This document shows, piece after piece, positions 1 to 8,396 of a stretch of 64,000 nucleotides of DNA. The notes under the pieces are model-generated. The model was not told the origin of the DNA. It did no database searches and saw only the letters and a list, made by a program, of their open reading frames with translations. The DNA is from Bacteroidota bacterium (GTDB taxonomy: Bacteria; Bacteroidota; Bacteroidia; Chitinophagales; Chitinophagaceae). The number at the start of each line of letters is the position of its first letter. The first letter of the stretch is position 1. The translations under genes and the position numbers were made by a program. Location of the stretch: NCBI GenBank assembly GCA_016868815.1, contig VGFQ01000002.1, positions 124,001 to 188,000 on the forward strand, in the 5' to 3' direction.

Positions 1-56
1 ATTTTAATGGGTTAAAATAGAATTGCACTATGAAATTAGACACACTTTTATATTCC

Positions 57-84
57 GCAAAATTTTTTTTAACAAAATTTTTGC
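57..84 (-). terminator. Possible terminator downstream of rpmA
   Basis: An imperfect AT-rich inverted repeat (GCAAAATTT on the left, AAATTTTTGC on the right) lies just beyond the rpmA stop codon in the direction of transcription. It could end the rplU-rpmA transcript. The stem is weak and contains few G-C pairs, so the call is tentative. Confidence 0.3.
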
Positions 85-87
85 CAC

Positions 88-354
88 TTACTCCGCTATC
101 TCGATCGGCTGGATGGAGACGATGGTTCGGTCACCTTTGGATTTACGGTATTGTACCAGTCCATTAGACAAAGCAAATAGCGTGAAATCTTTTCCAACAC
201 CCACATTCTTTCCTGGGTGGTATACGGTGCCACGTTGACGGAGGATGATGTTGCCGGCCAGGGCTGGCTGTCCGCCAAAGATTTTCACTCCGAGTCTTTT
301 GCTTTCGGAGTCTCTTCCGTTTTTAACACTGCCTTCACCCTTCTTATGTGCCAT
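88..354 (-). CDS. rpmA: 50S ribosomal protein L27
   Basis: This 88-residue basic protein is ribosomal protein L27, a component of the large subunit whose N-terminal tail reaches towards the peptidyl-transferase centre. The family signature is plain at the N-terminus: MAHKKG, then [13 protein letters not shown] at about residues 12-24, followed by the GG-Q and R-RGT segments. Length is normal for the family. It lies 37 bp downstream of rplU on the same strand, the usual rplU-rpmA order, so the two are almost certainly co-transcribed. The start is the ATG that gives the canonical MAHKK beginning, with no post-translational N-terminal extension of the kind seen in Firmicutes L27. Confidence 0.98.
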   Translation of the reverse strand: MAHKKGEGSVKNGRDSESKRLGVKIFGGQPALAGNIILRQRGTVYHPGKNVGVGKDFTLFALSNGLVQYRKSKGDRTIVSIQPIEIAE

Positions 355-391
355 AATTGTCGCTTTGAGTAATAATGGGTAGGTTCAATTA

Positions 392-694
392 TCAGGCGAT
401 GCTTCCGATGCGTATGTGCGTGTATAGTTTCCGATGACCGATTTTCTTCCGGAATCCCTTCCTACGTTTCATCTTGAAGGCGATGACTTTATCCCCTTTG
501 CGCTCTCCAAGGATCTCTGCATTGACTGATACGTTGCAGTCAGTTCCCACGGAGGTTTTTCCGTTGTTATCAAACAGCAAGACTTCGGTGAAGGTCACCT
601 TGTCGCCGGTACTGCCATCCAGATGCGGCACAAACAGATCTTGCCCAGTGCTTACGCGGAATTGTTGACCGGCGATTTTTACTATTGCGAACAT
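392..694 (-). CDS. rplU: 50S ribosomal protein L21
   Basis: Ribosomal protein L21, which binds 23S rRNA in the large subunit. The 100-residue product starts MFAIVKIAGQQFRV, the standard L21 opening, and ends with a basic KMKRRKGFRKKIGHR segment and the THIRI tail that fit the family's RNA-binding C-terminus. Length is typical. It is the first gene of the rplU-rpmA pair, and a Bacteroidota-type promoter box lies upstream at 721-728. Confidence 0.98.
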   Translation of the reverse strand: MFAIVKIAGQQFRVSTGQDLFVPHLDGSTGDKVTFTEVLLFDNNGKTSVGTDCNVSVNAEILGERKGDKVIAFKMKRRKGFRKKIGHRKLYTHIRIGSIA

Positions 695-720
695 GGTTAT
701 TATATTAGCATTTCGGATCG

Positions 721-728
721 CAAAGGTA
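721..728 (-). promoter_or_regulatory. Putative -7 promoter box for rplU-rpmA
   Basis: On the minus strand this reads TACCTTTG, an exact match to the Bacteroidota sigma-70 -7 consensus TAnnTTTG. It lies 26 bp before the rplU start codon. A clear TTTG -33 box at the normal spacing is not seen, so the call rests on the -7 box and its position. Confidence 0.45.
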
Positions 729-798
729 TGTTTTTCTGGGAAAATCTGATGGTTTTTTCAAAAAAAAGACCTGGCGGGGTTTTCATAGGTGATCAGGG

Positions 799-806
799 TA
801 TATTTG
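799..806 (+). promoter_or_regulatory. Putative -7 promoter box for the GH3-dxr-rseP genes
   Basis: TATATTTG matches the Bacteroidota -7 consensus TAnnTTTG and sits 22 bp before the ATG of the GH3-family gene, in the divergent intergenic region shared with rplU. A T-rich stretch upstream is only a poor match to a -33 box. Confidence 0.45.
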
Positions 807-828
807 CCAACCGCTGAAAAAGAAAGGC

Positions 829-2337
829 ATGAAGTTACGCTCCTTGCTAGCAAGGCCCTTTGCCAGCTTTATCCAGAAGCAGATCCGTAAGCAAATGCAA
901 TCAGCGGTCGAGGACCAGCGAAGGGTATTGCAATCCCTCCTAAAGGTGGGAGCGCATACGGAGTTTGGGGCAGCCCATCGTTTGTCGGCTGTGACGAACG
1001 AACAGGAGTTCCGCCAAGCATTACCTGTCCGCGATTATGAGCAGTTCAAGCCCTGGATCGAGCGGATCAAGGAGGGACGGCATAATGTCTTATGGAAAGG
1101 TCAGCCAATTTATTTTGCCAAGACCTCCGGGACGACCAGTGGGGTAAAATACATACCCATCACCCGAGAATCGATTCCCAATCACATCCAGACGGCGCGC
1201 AATGCGTTGTTGTGTTACATGGCGGAGAGCAGCAACCATACTTTTGCTAGTGGCCGTATGATCTTCCTATCCGGATCACCTGAGCTTGAACGCGTGGGGG
1301 GCATCCCAACGGGTAGGCTGAGTGGAATTGTCAACCATCACATACCCAGCTATCTCAGGCGCAACCAGCTGCCCAGTTATGAGACCAATTGCACCGAAGA
1401 TTGGGAGGAAAAGCTCGACAAGATCATCGCCGAGACCCTGGACCAGGATATGTCGCTCATCAGTGGAATCCCTCCATGGGTACAGATGTACTTCGACCGG
1501 CTGACCGCCCGGACGGGCCGTCCGGTGAAGGATATCTTTCCCCATTTCTCCATCCTGGTGCATGGGGGTGTGAATTTCAGACCCTACCGGGACAGCCTGA
1601 TGGCATCGATCGGGAAGGTGGTGGACACGTTGGAGACGTTTCCCGCTTCTGAAGGGTTTTTCGCTTTTCAGGATACAAGGAATCCGGAGGCAGGGTTGTT
1701 GCTGAACACGAACTCAGGTATTTATTTTGAATTCATCCCTGTGGCGAATGTCTTTGAGCCCAACCCGCGCCGACTTGCATTGCATGAGGTGGAGGCGGGC
1801 GTGCACTATGCGCTGGTAGTGTCCACCACTGCAGGACTCTGGGCATACAGCATAGGTGATACAGTCCGGTTCCTTTCCTTAGACCCTTATCGGATAGAAG
1901 TCACAGGTCGCATCAAACATTTCATCTCTGCCTTCGGAGAGCATGTGATAGCCGAAGAAGTCGAATATAGCATGATGCGTGCAGCCCAGGAGGTAGGGGC
2001 ATCTGTAGTGGAGTTTACTGTGGCTCCTCTGATTCTTGCTGGCGAGGGCCAGTCATGTCATGAGTGGTTCATCGAGTTTGACCGTCCGCCCGCCGACCTG
2101 CCTGCCTTTGCCGTCTGCGTAGATGGGTACTTACGTGAAAAAAACATATATTACGATGACCTGATCCGAGGTAAGATCCTCAAGCCGCTGGTCATTCACA
2201 GCTTACATCGCAATGCATTTATTCATTATATGAGAAGCATTGGGAAGCTGGGTGGCCAGCATAAAGTACCCCGCCTGAGCAACGACCGGGTGTTGGCAGA
2301 GGGATTACAGCCCTACCTGGAATCGATATCGCTGTAG
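829..2337 (+). CDS. GH3 (auxin-responsive promoter) family acyl-adenylating enzyme
   Basis: A 502-residue protein of the GH3 family, a branch of the adenylate-forming enzymes known from plants for conjugating amino acids to jasmonate or auxin and present in many Bacteroidota with no established substrate. The nucleotide-binding motif AKTSGTTSGVKYIP falls near residues 97-110, and the later YSIGDTVRF segment near residue 345 is the counterpart of the family's conserved ATP-contact region. Length fits single-domain bacterial GH3 proteins. It begins 22 bp after a promoter-like box, and dxr follows 11 bp after its stop, so it probably heads a GH3-dxr-rseP transcript. The substrate is unknown; the reaction (acyl-AMP formation, perhaps followed by conjugation to an amine) is inferred from the family. 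Confidence 0.85.
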   Translation: MKLRSLLARPFASFIQKQIRKQMQSAVEDQRRVLQSLLKVGAHTEFGAAHRLSAVTNEQEFRQALPVRDYEQFKPWIERIKEGRHNVLWKGQPIYFAKTSGTTSGVKYIPITRESIPNHIQTARNALLCYMAESSNHTFASGRMIFLSGSPELERVGGIPTGRLSGIVNHHIPSYLRRNQLPSYETNCTEDWEEKLDKIIAETLDQDMSLISGIPPWVQMYFDRLTARTGRPVKDIFPHFSILVHGGVNFRPYRDSLMASIGKVVDTLETFPASEGFFAFQDTRNPEAGLLLNTNSGIYFEFIPVANVFEPNPRRLALHEVEAGVHYALVVSTTAGLWAYSIGDTVRFLSLDPYRIEVTGRIKHFISAFGEHVIAEEVEYSMMRAAQEVGASVVEFTVAPLILAGEGQSCHEWFIEFDRPPADLPAFAVCVDGYLREKNIYYDDLIRGKILKPLVIHSLHRNAFIHYMRSIGKLGGQHKVPRLSNDRVLAEGLQPYLESISL

Positions 2338-2348
2338 ACTTAACGCTT

Positions 2349-3557
2349 ATGCAAACCGGCTCATCCACTCCTGCCTTTAGCGAAGCGCCAAAAGAGCCCC
2401 TCCAGCCCCGGCGCATCGCCGTCTTTGGATCCACAGGCTCCATCGGTACGCAGACGTTGGATGTCATTCGAGATAATCCCAACCTCTTCGTGGCCTCTAT
2501 CCTCACCGCCCATAGCAACGCCAAACTACTGATAGAACAAGCCATCCTGCACCGTCCGCACACAGTAGTGATCGTCGAAGAACAAGGATATGCCGACGTA
2601 CGAGAGGCCCTGCAACCCCTAGGCATTGCCGTGTTATCTGGTGCCGCAGCCCTTGAAGAGGCAGCCGGGCATCCAGGATATGATCTGATGCTGGCCGCCA
2701 TTGTCGGCTTCGCCGGACTCAAGCCTACCCTCCAGGCCATCACGACCCGCCGGCCGATCGCATTAGCAAACAAAGAGACCTTAGTGGTTGCCGGAGACAT
2801 CGTCATGCAGCGCGCCGTGGAAGGCCGTGTGCCGATCATCCCGGTTGACTCAGAACATTCCGCCATCTTCCAGTGCCTCGTGGGAGAGACCTACAATCGG
2901 ATTGAGAAAATCATCCTGACTGCCTCGGGTGGACCTTTCTTTGGCAAGAAGCCCAACTTCCTCGTCAACGTCCGGAAAGAGCATGCTTTGCAGCATCCTA
3001 ACTGGAATATGGGTGCCAAGATCACCATCGACTCTGCCACGCTGATGAATAAAGGGCTGGAGATGATTGAAGCCCGCTGGCTGTTTAACTTAGAACCCTC
3101 CCGCATACAGGTGGTCATTCATCCACAAAGTATCATCCACAGCATGGTGCAGTTTGAAGATGGCAGCATCAAGGCGCAGATGGGACTTCCAGACATGAAG
3201 CTGCCCATCCAATACGCACTGGCCTATCCCCAACGCATTCCCAACAGATTTCCCAGATTCGACTTCAAACGCTCTTCTACCCTTAATTTTGAGCCACCGG
3301 ACATCCGCACGTTCCAAAACCTCGCATTGGCTAGTGAGGCCATGTTCAAAGGGGGAAATGCTCCGGCCGTCCTCAACGCCGCTAATGAGATCGCCGTCTT
3401 CGGATTCCTCCGCAACCGCCTCGGATTTCTGGATATGACCGATATGATCGAACGTACAATGGCACATGTGCCATATATCGAACAGCCCACGCTCGATGAT
3501 TATTTTGAGAGCGATGGCGAGGCACGTAATTTTGCAGCGTCCCTCATGAATATGTAG
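2349..3557 (+). CDS. dxr: 1-deoxy-D-xylulose 5-phosphate reductoisomerase
   Basis: The second enzyme of the methylerythritol-phosphate isoprenoid pathway; it converts 1-deoxy-D-xylulose 5-phosphate to 2-C-methyl-D-erythritol 4-phosphate with NADPH and a divalent metal. The N-terminal NADPH-binding loop GSTGSIG lies at residues 27-33. The PVDSEHSAIFQ metal/substrate segment, the TASGGPFF loop and the HPNWNMG and DSATLMNKGLE motifs follow in the normal order. Length (402 residues) is only slightly above typical because of a short N-terminal extension before RRIAVFGS. It lies 11 bp after the GH3 gene and 40 bp before rseP; dxr and rseP are neighbours in many bacteria, which supports both calls. 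Confidence 0.97.
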   Translation: MQTGSSTPAFSEAPKEPLQPRRIAVFGSTGSIGTQTLDVIRDNPNLFVASILTAHSNAKLLIEQAILHRPHTVVIVEEQGYADVREALQPLGIAVLSGAAALEEAAGHPGYDLMLAAIVGFAGLKPTLQAITTRRPIALANKETLVVAGDIVMQRAVEGRVPIIPVDSEHSAIFQCLVGETYNRIEKIILTASGGPFFGKKPNFLVNVRKEHALQHPNWNMGAKITIDSATLMNKGLEMIEARWLFNLEPSRIQVVIHPQSIIHSMVQFEDGSIKAQMGLPDMKLPIQYALAYPQRIPNRFPRFDFKRSSTLNFEPPDIRTFQNLALASEAMFKGGNAPAVLNAANEIAVFGFLRNRLGFLDMTDMIERTMAHVPYIEQPTLDDYFESDGEARNFAASLMNM

Positions 3558-3597
3558 TCGAAAGTTCGTGCCCTTTCATCGTGTTTCAACCTTACAC

Positions 3598-4980
3598 ATG
3601 CTTACCCATCTACTCGATATCCAGTGGCAGTCTGTCGGCCTGCAGGCTGCACAGCTCGTCTTGTCGCTTTCCATCCTCGTCATTCTGCATGAGTTTGGAC
3701 ACTATCTGCCTGCCCGGATCTTCGGTTGCCGGGTGGAGAAGTTTTACCTCTTTTTTGACCCCTGGTTTTCTCTCTTCCGCCGGAAAGTAGGGGAGACGGA
3801 ATATGGTATTGGATGGCTGCCGCTGGGTGGGTATGTGAAGATTGCCGGGATGGTCGACGAGAGCATGGACCGGGAACAGCTGAAAAAGCCTGCGGAACCC
3901 AGGGAGTTTCGCAGCAAGCCGGCCTGGCAGCGCCTCATCATCATGCTCGGTGGCGTCAGCATGAACATACTGCTGGCCTTCTTCATCTATGCAATGATCT
4001 TGTGGGCTTGGGGGGAGAGAAAGCTACCCTTGTCCGGAATGAAAGACGGCGTCTGGTGTGTGGATTCTCTTGCGACCGAGCTGGGGTTGCAAAATGGAGA
4101 CCACCTCCTCGCTGTCAATGGCAAGCCGGTTGCATACTTCGATGACCTGAATGCTGATCTCCTGGTGGGGGAGACGGTCACCATTGTACGTGGAGGCCAG
4201 ACCCTAGAACGTAAACTTCCAGCCAACCTCATAGAAAAAATCGTAGAAGCAGGCCGAAGAGCTCCCATGCTGATGCCCCGCATCCCTGCCATCGTGGCCG
4301 AAGTCAGCGATACAAGCAATGCCAGACTCGCCGGCCTCCAGGCACAAGATCGGATCACTGGGATCGACAGCACCCCCATCCGGTATTTTGATGAGATCAA
4401 ACCTCTGCTCTCCGGCCGGCAGGGAGATACGATTGCTTTGCAGGTAGACCGCGCTGGCCAGTCGTTGACACTGACCACCGTACTCGGAAATCAGGGCACC
4501 ATTGGCTTTTTCCCGGAGATACCTTCTATAGCAGACCTGGAGCGCATGGGCATCTACCGCCTCGAAGTCAGGAACTATGGGTTCTTCGAATCCTTTCCAG
4601 CTGGCGTGGGAAAGGCTATGGACAAGCTCACATCTTATGTAGCGTCGTTCCGTAAGATCATCGACCCGTCCACTGGCGCTTATAAAGGGCTGGGAGGCTT
4701 CAAGTCCATGGGATCCATCTTCCCCAAAGATCTCTGGGACTGGGAGGTGTTTTGGAATATCACCGCCTTCTTTTCCATCATGCTGGCCTTTATGAACCTT
4801 TTGCCTATCCCGGCACTCGATGGAGGTCATGTCATGTTCACCATCTATGAAATCATCTCCGGACGTAGACCCAGCGACAAGTTCCTGGAGTATGCCCAGA
4901 TCGTCGGGATGGTAATCCTGCTGACACTGCTCATCTATGCGAATGCCAATGATATTATCGGATGGGGCCGTGGTCGCTGA
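3598..4980 (+). CDS. rseP: Site-2 (RseP/M50-family) intramembrane metalloprotease
   Basis: A membrane zinc protease of the RseP/S2P family, which cuts anti-sigma factors or other membrane proteins within the bilayer. The zinc-binding HEFGH motif is at residues 31-35 in the first transmembrane helix, and the third ligand motif ALDGGH lies near residue 408 in a C-terminal membrane segment. Between them is a periplasmic region with two PDZ-like stretches (about 150-215 and 225-300). I chose the ATG at 3598 (460 residues); an in-frame GTG at 3568 would add ten residues without a better start context. The last bases overlap the likely start of the downstream TPR gene. A cognate anti-sigma factor is not visible in the window. 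Confidence 0.93.
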   Translation: MLTHLLDIQWQSVGLQAAQLVLSLSILVILHEFGHYLPARIFGCRVEKFYLFFDPWFSLFRRKVGETEYGIGWLPLGGYVKIAGMVDESMDREQLKKPAEPREFRSKPAWQRLIIMLGGVSMNILLAFFIYAMILWAWGERKLPLSGMKDGVWCVDSLATELGLQNGDHLLAVNGKPVAYFDDLNADLLVGETVTIVRGGQTLERKLPANLIEKIVEAGRRAPMLMPRIPAIVAEVSDTSNARLAGLQAQDRITGIDSTPIRYFDEIKPLLSGRQGDTIALQVDRAGQSLTLTTVLGNQGTIGFFPEIPSIADLERMGIYRLEVRNYGFFESFPAGVGKAMDKLTSYVASFRKIIDPSTGAYKGLGGFKSMGSIFPKDLWDWEVFWNITAFFSIMLAFMNLLPIPALDGGHVMFTIYEIISGRRPSDKFLEYAQIVGMVILLTLLIYANANDIIGWGRGR

Positions 4981-5941
4981 GGGCCAATGGACCTGCAAAT
5001 ACCGCCACCTGCCTTGGCTTCTCTTGTTGGCGATCAACTTCCCAGCCATCCCAGTATTAGCCCAATCCCTGGTCTGTCCGCCCCGTGGTGCCTATCCCAT
5101 GCCCATGCTCTCTATCAGTGCCCGGCAAACGATGGAACAGCAACTCACCAATGTTCAACGGCAAGTCGCGTCAGACCCCACTAATCCCGAGCATCTGATC
5201 TGGCTGGGTAGACGCCTTGCCTATCTGGGTCGCTACCACGACGCTATAGAAGTATTTTCCATTGGGTATCAGTTGCATCCGCTGGATGCCCGCTTTCTAC
5301 GCCACCGTGGGCATCGATGGATCACGCTGCGCTGCCTGGACAGTGCCGTCAGCGATCTTAGAAAAGCTGCAGCCCTTGTGCGTCGACAAGCAGACATGAC
5401 GGAGCCGGACGGCATACCCAACGACCGCAACATCCCTACCAGCACACTGAAGTCCAACATCTGGTACCATCTCGGACTCGCCCTTTATTTGAAACGAGAT
5501 GACAAGGCTGCCCTGCAAGCATGGAAGCAATGTCTTCGGGTCTCCCGCAACAACGATATGTTTGTTGCCACGGCCAACTGGTACCATCTGACCCTGCTTC
5601 GGTTAGGCCGCCATCGTACGGCCAGCAGGTTTCTCGCAAAGGTCGACCCCGGCATGGATCTGATGGAGAATCATGACTACCTCGAGATTCTCCGGCTTTA
5701 TCAACTATCGACTTCCCAGGAGGATGTGATGAAGGCCTTTCGCAGCAGGGAAGGCCTATCCACAGCCTCCTTTGGGTACGGGCTGGGCTGCTACCTGCTG
5801 CACCGCGGTCAGAAGGAAGCGGCAAGAGAAGTCTTCAAATCCATCCTCGACACCAGCCCCTGGGGTTCCTTTGGATTTATGGCTGCTGAATATGAACTGA
5901 TACGATGGGATGAAGCCCCTCATCTGCGGCTAACCCGCTAA
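4970..5941 (+). CDS. Exported tetratricopeptide-repeat protein
   Basis: A protein of about 323 residues with a signal peptide (hydrophobic LPWLLLLAINF core, likely cleavage after VLAQS) and helical repeats resembling TPR units at roughly residues 55-250, e.g. the segment with HLIWLGRRLAYLGRYHDAIE and a later YHLGLALYLKRDDKAALQAW. TPRs usually mediate protein-protein contacts; no catalytic domain is seen. The start is uncertain: GTG at 4970 overlaps the 3' end of rseP by 11 bp and gives a sensible signal peptide, while an ATG at 4937 would add 11 residues. The overlap suggests translational coupling to rseP. Specific function unknown. Confidence 0.7.
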   Translation: MVAEGQWTCKYRHLPWLLLLAINFPAIPVLAQSLVCPPRGAYPMPMLSISARQTMEQQLTNVQRQVASDPTNPEHLIWLGRRLAYLGRYHDAIEVFSIGYQLHPLDARFLRHRGHRWITLRCLDSAVSDLRKAAALVRRQADMTEPDGIPNDRNIPTSTLKSNIWYHLGLALYLKRDDKAALQAWKQCLRVSRNNDMFVATANWYHLTLLRLGRHRTASRFLAKVDPGMDLMENHDYLEILRLYQLSTSQEDVMKAFRSREGLSTASFGYGLGCYLLHRGQKEAAREVFKSILDTSPWGSFGFMAAEYELIRWDEAPHLRLTR

Positions 5942-6038
5942 GCTTTGCAGCCAATGCGATCTGGCGGCATTCCGCTAAGACAGAGGGGTAGGTACAGGCC
6001 GTTCCCGCTGATTTATATTTACTGTAATCGCATAAGCC

Positions 6039-6617
6039 ATGGTAGTCAGTTATACGATCGGACTCTCGGTATCCGATGCAGATCTGGAGGGCATCCGACG
6101 CTTGCAGCAGGCCAACTTAAAAGATAGGATCTCCCCGGAAGAGGCCCTGCGGGAAGGCTTTACTACAGCGGTGTACTCGCTGGACTTCCTCCGGAAGATG
6201 CATGCGCAACATCCTGCCATCATGGCCACTGCGGCAGGTGAAGTCGTAGGCTATGCACTGGTGGCCATGCCCGCGGTGCGTCACGGGCATCCGTTGCTGG
6301 AGGATTTGTTTGGAAAGATGGATAAGATCGTGTTCCGGGGCAAGCAGCTCCGGGAGGCTGGTTATGTTGTCGTCGGACAACTCTGCGTGGACAAGCGCTA
6401 TCGGGGCATCGGGCTAGTGCCAGCGATGTACGACCACTTTCGCGAATGCCTGTCGGATCGGTTTGAATTCTGTGCTGCCGATGTCGACCGGGAGAATATA
6501 CGATCCCTGCGTTCGCATCTCAACATGGGTTTTGAAGTAGTTGACACCCTCAACTATGGGGGTGCTCTTTGGGATATGATCGTATGGGATTGGTGCCAAC
6601 CCCAAGGGCAGCAGTAA
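6039..6617 (+). CDS. GNAT-family N-acetyltransferase
   Basis: A 192-residue cytoplasmic protein with the GNAT fold. The acetyl-CoA pyrophosphate-binding motif is seen as VDKRYRGIGLVPAMYDHF near residues 115-135, preceded by the beta-strand AAGEVVGYALVAM and followed by CAADVDRENIRSLRSHLNMGFEVV, the usual motif B region of these enzymes. Such proteins acetylate small molecules or protein amino groups; nothing here points to a substrate. It stands alone on the plus strand, 97 bp after the TPR gene, and converges with the NTF2-like gene. Confidence 0.85.
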   Translation: MVVSYTIGLSVSDADLEGIRRLQQANLKDRISPEEALREGFTTAVYSLDFLRKMHAQHPAIMATAAGEVVGYALVAMPAVRHGHPLLEDLFGKMDKIVFRGKQLREAGYVVVGQLCVDKRYRGIGLVPAMYDHFRECLSDRFEFCAADVDRENIRSLRSHLNMGFEVVDTLNYGGALWDMIVWDWCQPQGQQ

Positions 6618-6631
6618 GAATACGGAGGTCC

Positions 6632-7066
6632 TTAAGGGATCTTCACGGCCTGACGGGCAAGGAGTTTCCAGCGGCGACCTTCTTGTTGCCATACCATGAG
6701 TACATGCAGCCGCGGCTGCCCAGGCTTGCCGCCATCCATGGTGTTGCCATCTAGCCGGCACCGGAAAAGGGCCGTGCGTCCGGAGAGGGTGACCTGCTTG
6801 TCCGTCAGTTCCATCGAGAGGAAGTCGCTTTCCCCGGAGACCAGCCTGCCGATGAACTCCTGCTTGTCTTCTATCCGCAGGTTGGAATGTCCGTAGCTGA
6901 GTTTGTCAGATGTCAACTCTTCCAGAGCCGTCTTGTTGCCATCGATCATGGCGATGCGCAGTGCTTCAACCCTGCGGAGCAGGGCATCGGCTGCGGAAGT
7001 CTGTGCAGACAGCGAGAGGGGCATCGCCAAAGCCCATATCGCCCATGCGATCCAAGATGTTCTCAT
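6632..7066 (-). CDS. Exported NTF2-like/DUF4440-type protein
   Basis: A small protein with a signal peptide (MRTSWIAWAIWALAMPLSLSAQ) and a single domain of the SnoaL/DUF4440 (NTF2-like) type: an alpha-helix with a conserved M-DGN-K--L--L---L-Y-HSN pattern, then a curved beta-sheet ending VWQQEGRRWKLLARQAVKIP. Proteins of this kind are often found in Bacteroidota periplasms with no assigned activity. I prefer the ATG at 7066, which puts basic Arg2 next to the hydrophobic core; an in-frame ATG at 7084 would add six residues. It faces the amidohydrolase gene across a short divergent intergenic region. Confidence 0.75.
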   Translation of the reverse strand: MRTSWIAWAIWALAMPLSLSAQTSAADALLRRVEALRIAMIDGNKTALEELTSDKLSYGHSNLRIEDKQEFIGRLVSGESDFLSMELTDKQVTLSGRTALFRCRLDGNTMDGGKPGQPRLHVLMVWQQEGRRWKLLARQAVKIP

Positions 7067-7092
7067 GGACGGAAGGTATGTCATTTGCCCAT

Positions 7093-7100
7093 TACTTTTG
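7093..7100 (+). promoter_or_regulatory. Putative -7 promoter box for the amidohydrolase gene
   Basis: TACTTTTG matches TAnnTTTG and lies 41 bp before the ATG at 7142, which leaves room for a short leader. No convincing -33 TTTG at the right spacing. Confidence 0.4.
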
Positions 7101-7141
7101 GGTGTCGTTCTTATGATTGAACCAGTAAGTTAGCCCTTGCC

Positions 7142-7984
7142 ATGATACCCATCACGGATGCCCACGCACATTTTTGGAGCCCTGAACGGTTCGACTACCC
7201 CTGGATTGCCGAAGACTCTCCCTTTGCCCGCGACTTCCTGTTGGATGCATACTGCCATACCACGGTGGGGATAGCCATCGAGCGGATGGTCTTCGTTGAA
7301 TGCGACTGCCATCCCCGGCACTCGGTGGCAGAGGCAGCATGGGTCCTCGAGCTAGCAGCATCAGACCGACGCATCCAGGGCATTGTCGCCCATGCCGAGC
7401 TTACCGAGCCAGCATCCCTCGACGTTGTCCTGGACGCCTTGGCCGCCAACCCGCTGGTCAGGGGTATCCGGCATAATATCCAGGGGCAGCCCCCTGGCTT
7501 TTGCCTGCAGGAATCGTTTGTCACCGGCGTCCGCAAAGCAGGGTTGCGCGGTTTTCATTTTGAGCTGTGTATTACCCACGAGCAGCTGCCTGATGCCCTG
7601 GCGTTGGTGCGCCTTTGCCCCGATGTCTCTTTCATGCTGGACCATTGTGGAAAGCCAGGAATACGGTCCGGCCAAATGGATCCATGGACAACCCACCTGC
7701 GGCTGCTGGCCCAAATGCCACAGGTGTCTTGTAAGATTTCAGGACTGCTGACAGAGGCCGATTGGAATAGCTGGATCCCTGCACAGATCTTACCCTATAT
7801 AGAGTATGCAGCAGAGGCTTTTGGGCCCGCGCGCATCATCTATGGCAGCGACTGGCCTGTCAACACGGTGGCAGGGGGGTATGCCTCCTGGCAGCAGGTA
7901 GTCGAGGAAGCTTGTTCTTCTTGGTCTCATGCCGACCAGCTGGCCTTCTTCCATGAAAATGCAGGGCGTTTTTATCGGTTATAG
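7142..7984 (+). CDS. Amidohydrolase family 2 (TIM-barrel) metal-dependent hydrolase
   Basis: A 280-residue cytoplasmic hydrolase of the amidohydrolase-2 family, which includes L-fuconolactonase-like lactonases and related sugar-lactone hydrolases. Metal-ligand motifs are present: DAHAHFW at residues 6-12, a middle HCGKPG segment (MLDHCGKPGIR) near residue 178, and the C-terminal GSDWPVN near residue 239. Bacteroidota commonly place members of this subgroup next to sugar-degradation genes. Here the neighbours are the cytochrome/DUF1549 trio downstream and a divergent NTF2-like gene, so the substrate remains open; lactone hydrolysis is inference from the family. Confidence 0.85.
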   Translation: MIPITDAHAHFWSPERFDYPWIAEDSPFARDFLLDAYCHTTVGIAIERMVFVECDCHPRHSVAEAAWVLELAASDRRIQGIVAHAELTEPASLDVVLDALAANPLVRGIRHNIQGQPPGFCLQESFVTGVRKAGLRGFHFELCITHEQLPDALALVRLCPDVSFMLDHCGKPGIRSGQMDPWTTHLRLLAQMPQVSCKISGLLTEADWNSWIPAQILPYIEYAAEAFGPARIIYGSDWPVNTVAGGYASWQQVVEEACSSWSHADQLAFFHENAGRFYRL

Positions 7985-8396
7985 CCAGCAGGCATCGGCT
8001 TTTAATACCAGTGGTTTGTACCCCGAGTCGGTCGTGAACGGGCAGGTTGAATGTCACGCAGCAAAATCCTATCGGATCATGGTTTCAGAAAAGCTGTGCT
8101 CCGAGCACTACCCGCCATGCCATTCCCAATGGACAAAGATGACGAAGCCTTTTTCTATCCTGAATGCCGGCGTCACCTCCATGTGTTCGACAGAGCTGAG
8201 GATTTTTACATCTCATGTTTTAGGTGGTTGATAGAGGTTAAAACAGTAGATTAATTCACGGTTTCCTCGGGTGGAATAGTTTTCCTCTATGTGTGAATGA
8301 CGTGATGCCCAACGTTCCGACACCCTCTATCGCTGGTCCAAGGTTCATTTTTCCTCGCCGCTTTTCTTTACTACTTTAGATCAACAAACGGCTGCC
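7985..8396. other. 412-bp stretch without a supportable gene
   Basis: Between the amidohydrolase gene and the cytochrome gene no open frame has a recognisable product or a convincing start. A plus-strand frame at 8051-8254 (67 codons) has no homology I recognise. A minus-strand frame from about 8213 down to 7987 reads suggestively at its end (SGYKPLVLKADACWL then stop) but is interrupted by three stops, about as many as chance predicts. The promoter of the downstream operon should lie here; near the end TACTTTAG (about 8380) is one mismatch from TAnnTTTG. Confidence 0.5.

Noticed and set aside
2219-2866. Minus-strand frame (215 codons) opposite the GH3-dxr junction
   Set aside because: It overlaps two well-supported genes and has the Arg/Ser/Pro-rich composition of a shadow frame.
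7987-8213. Minus-strand frame ending in SGYKPLVLKADACWL, possibly the tail of a lost gene
   Set aside because: Three in-frame stops in about 77 codons is close to random expectation, and I recognise no homologous family.
8051-8254. Plus-strand 67-codon frame in the gap before the cytochrome operon
   Set aside because: No recognisable domain, no clear ribosome-binding site, and composition not coding-like.
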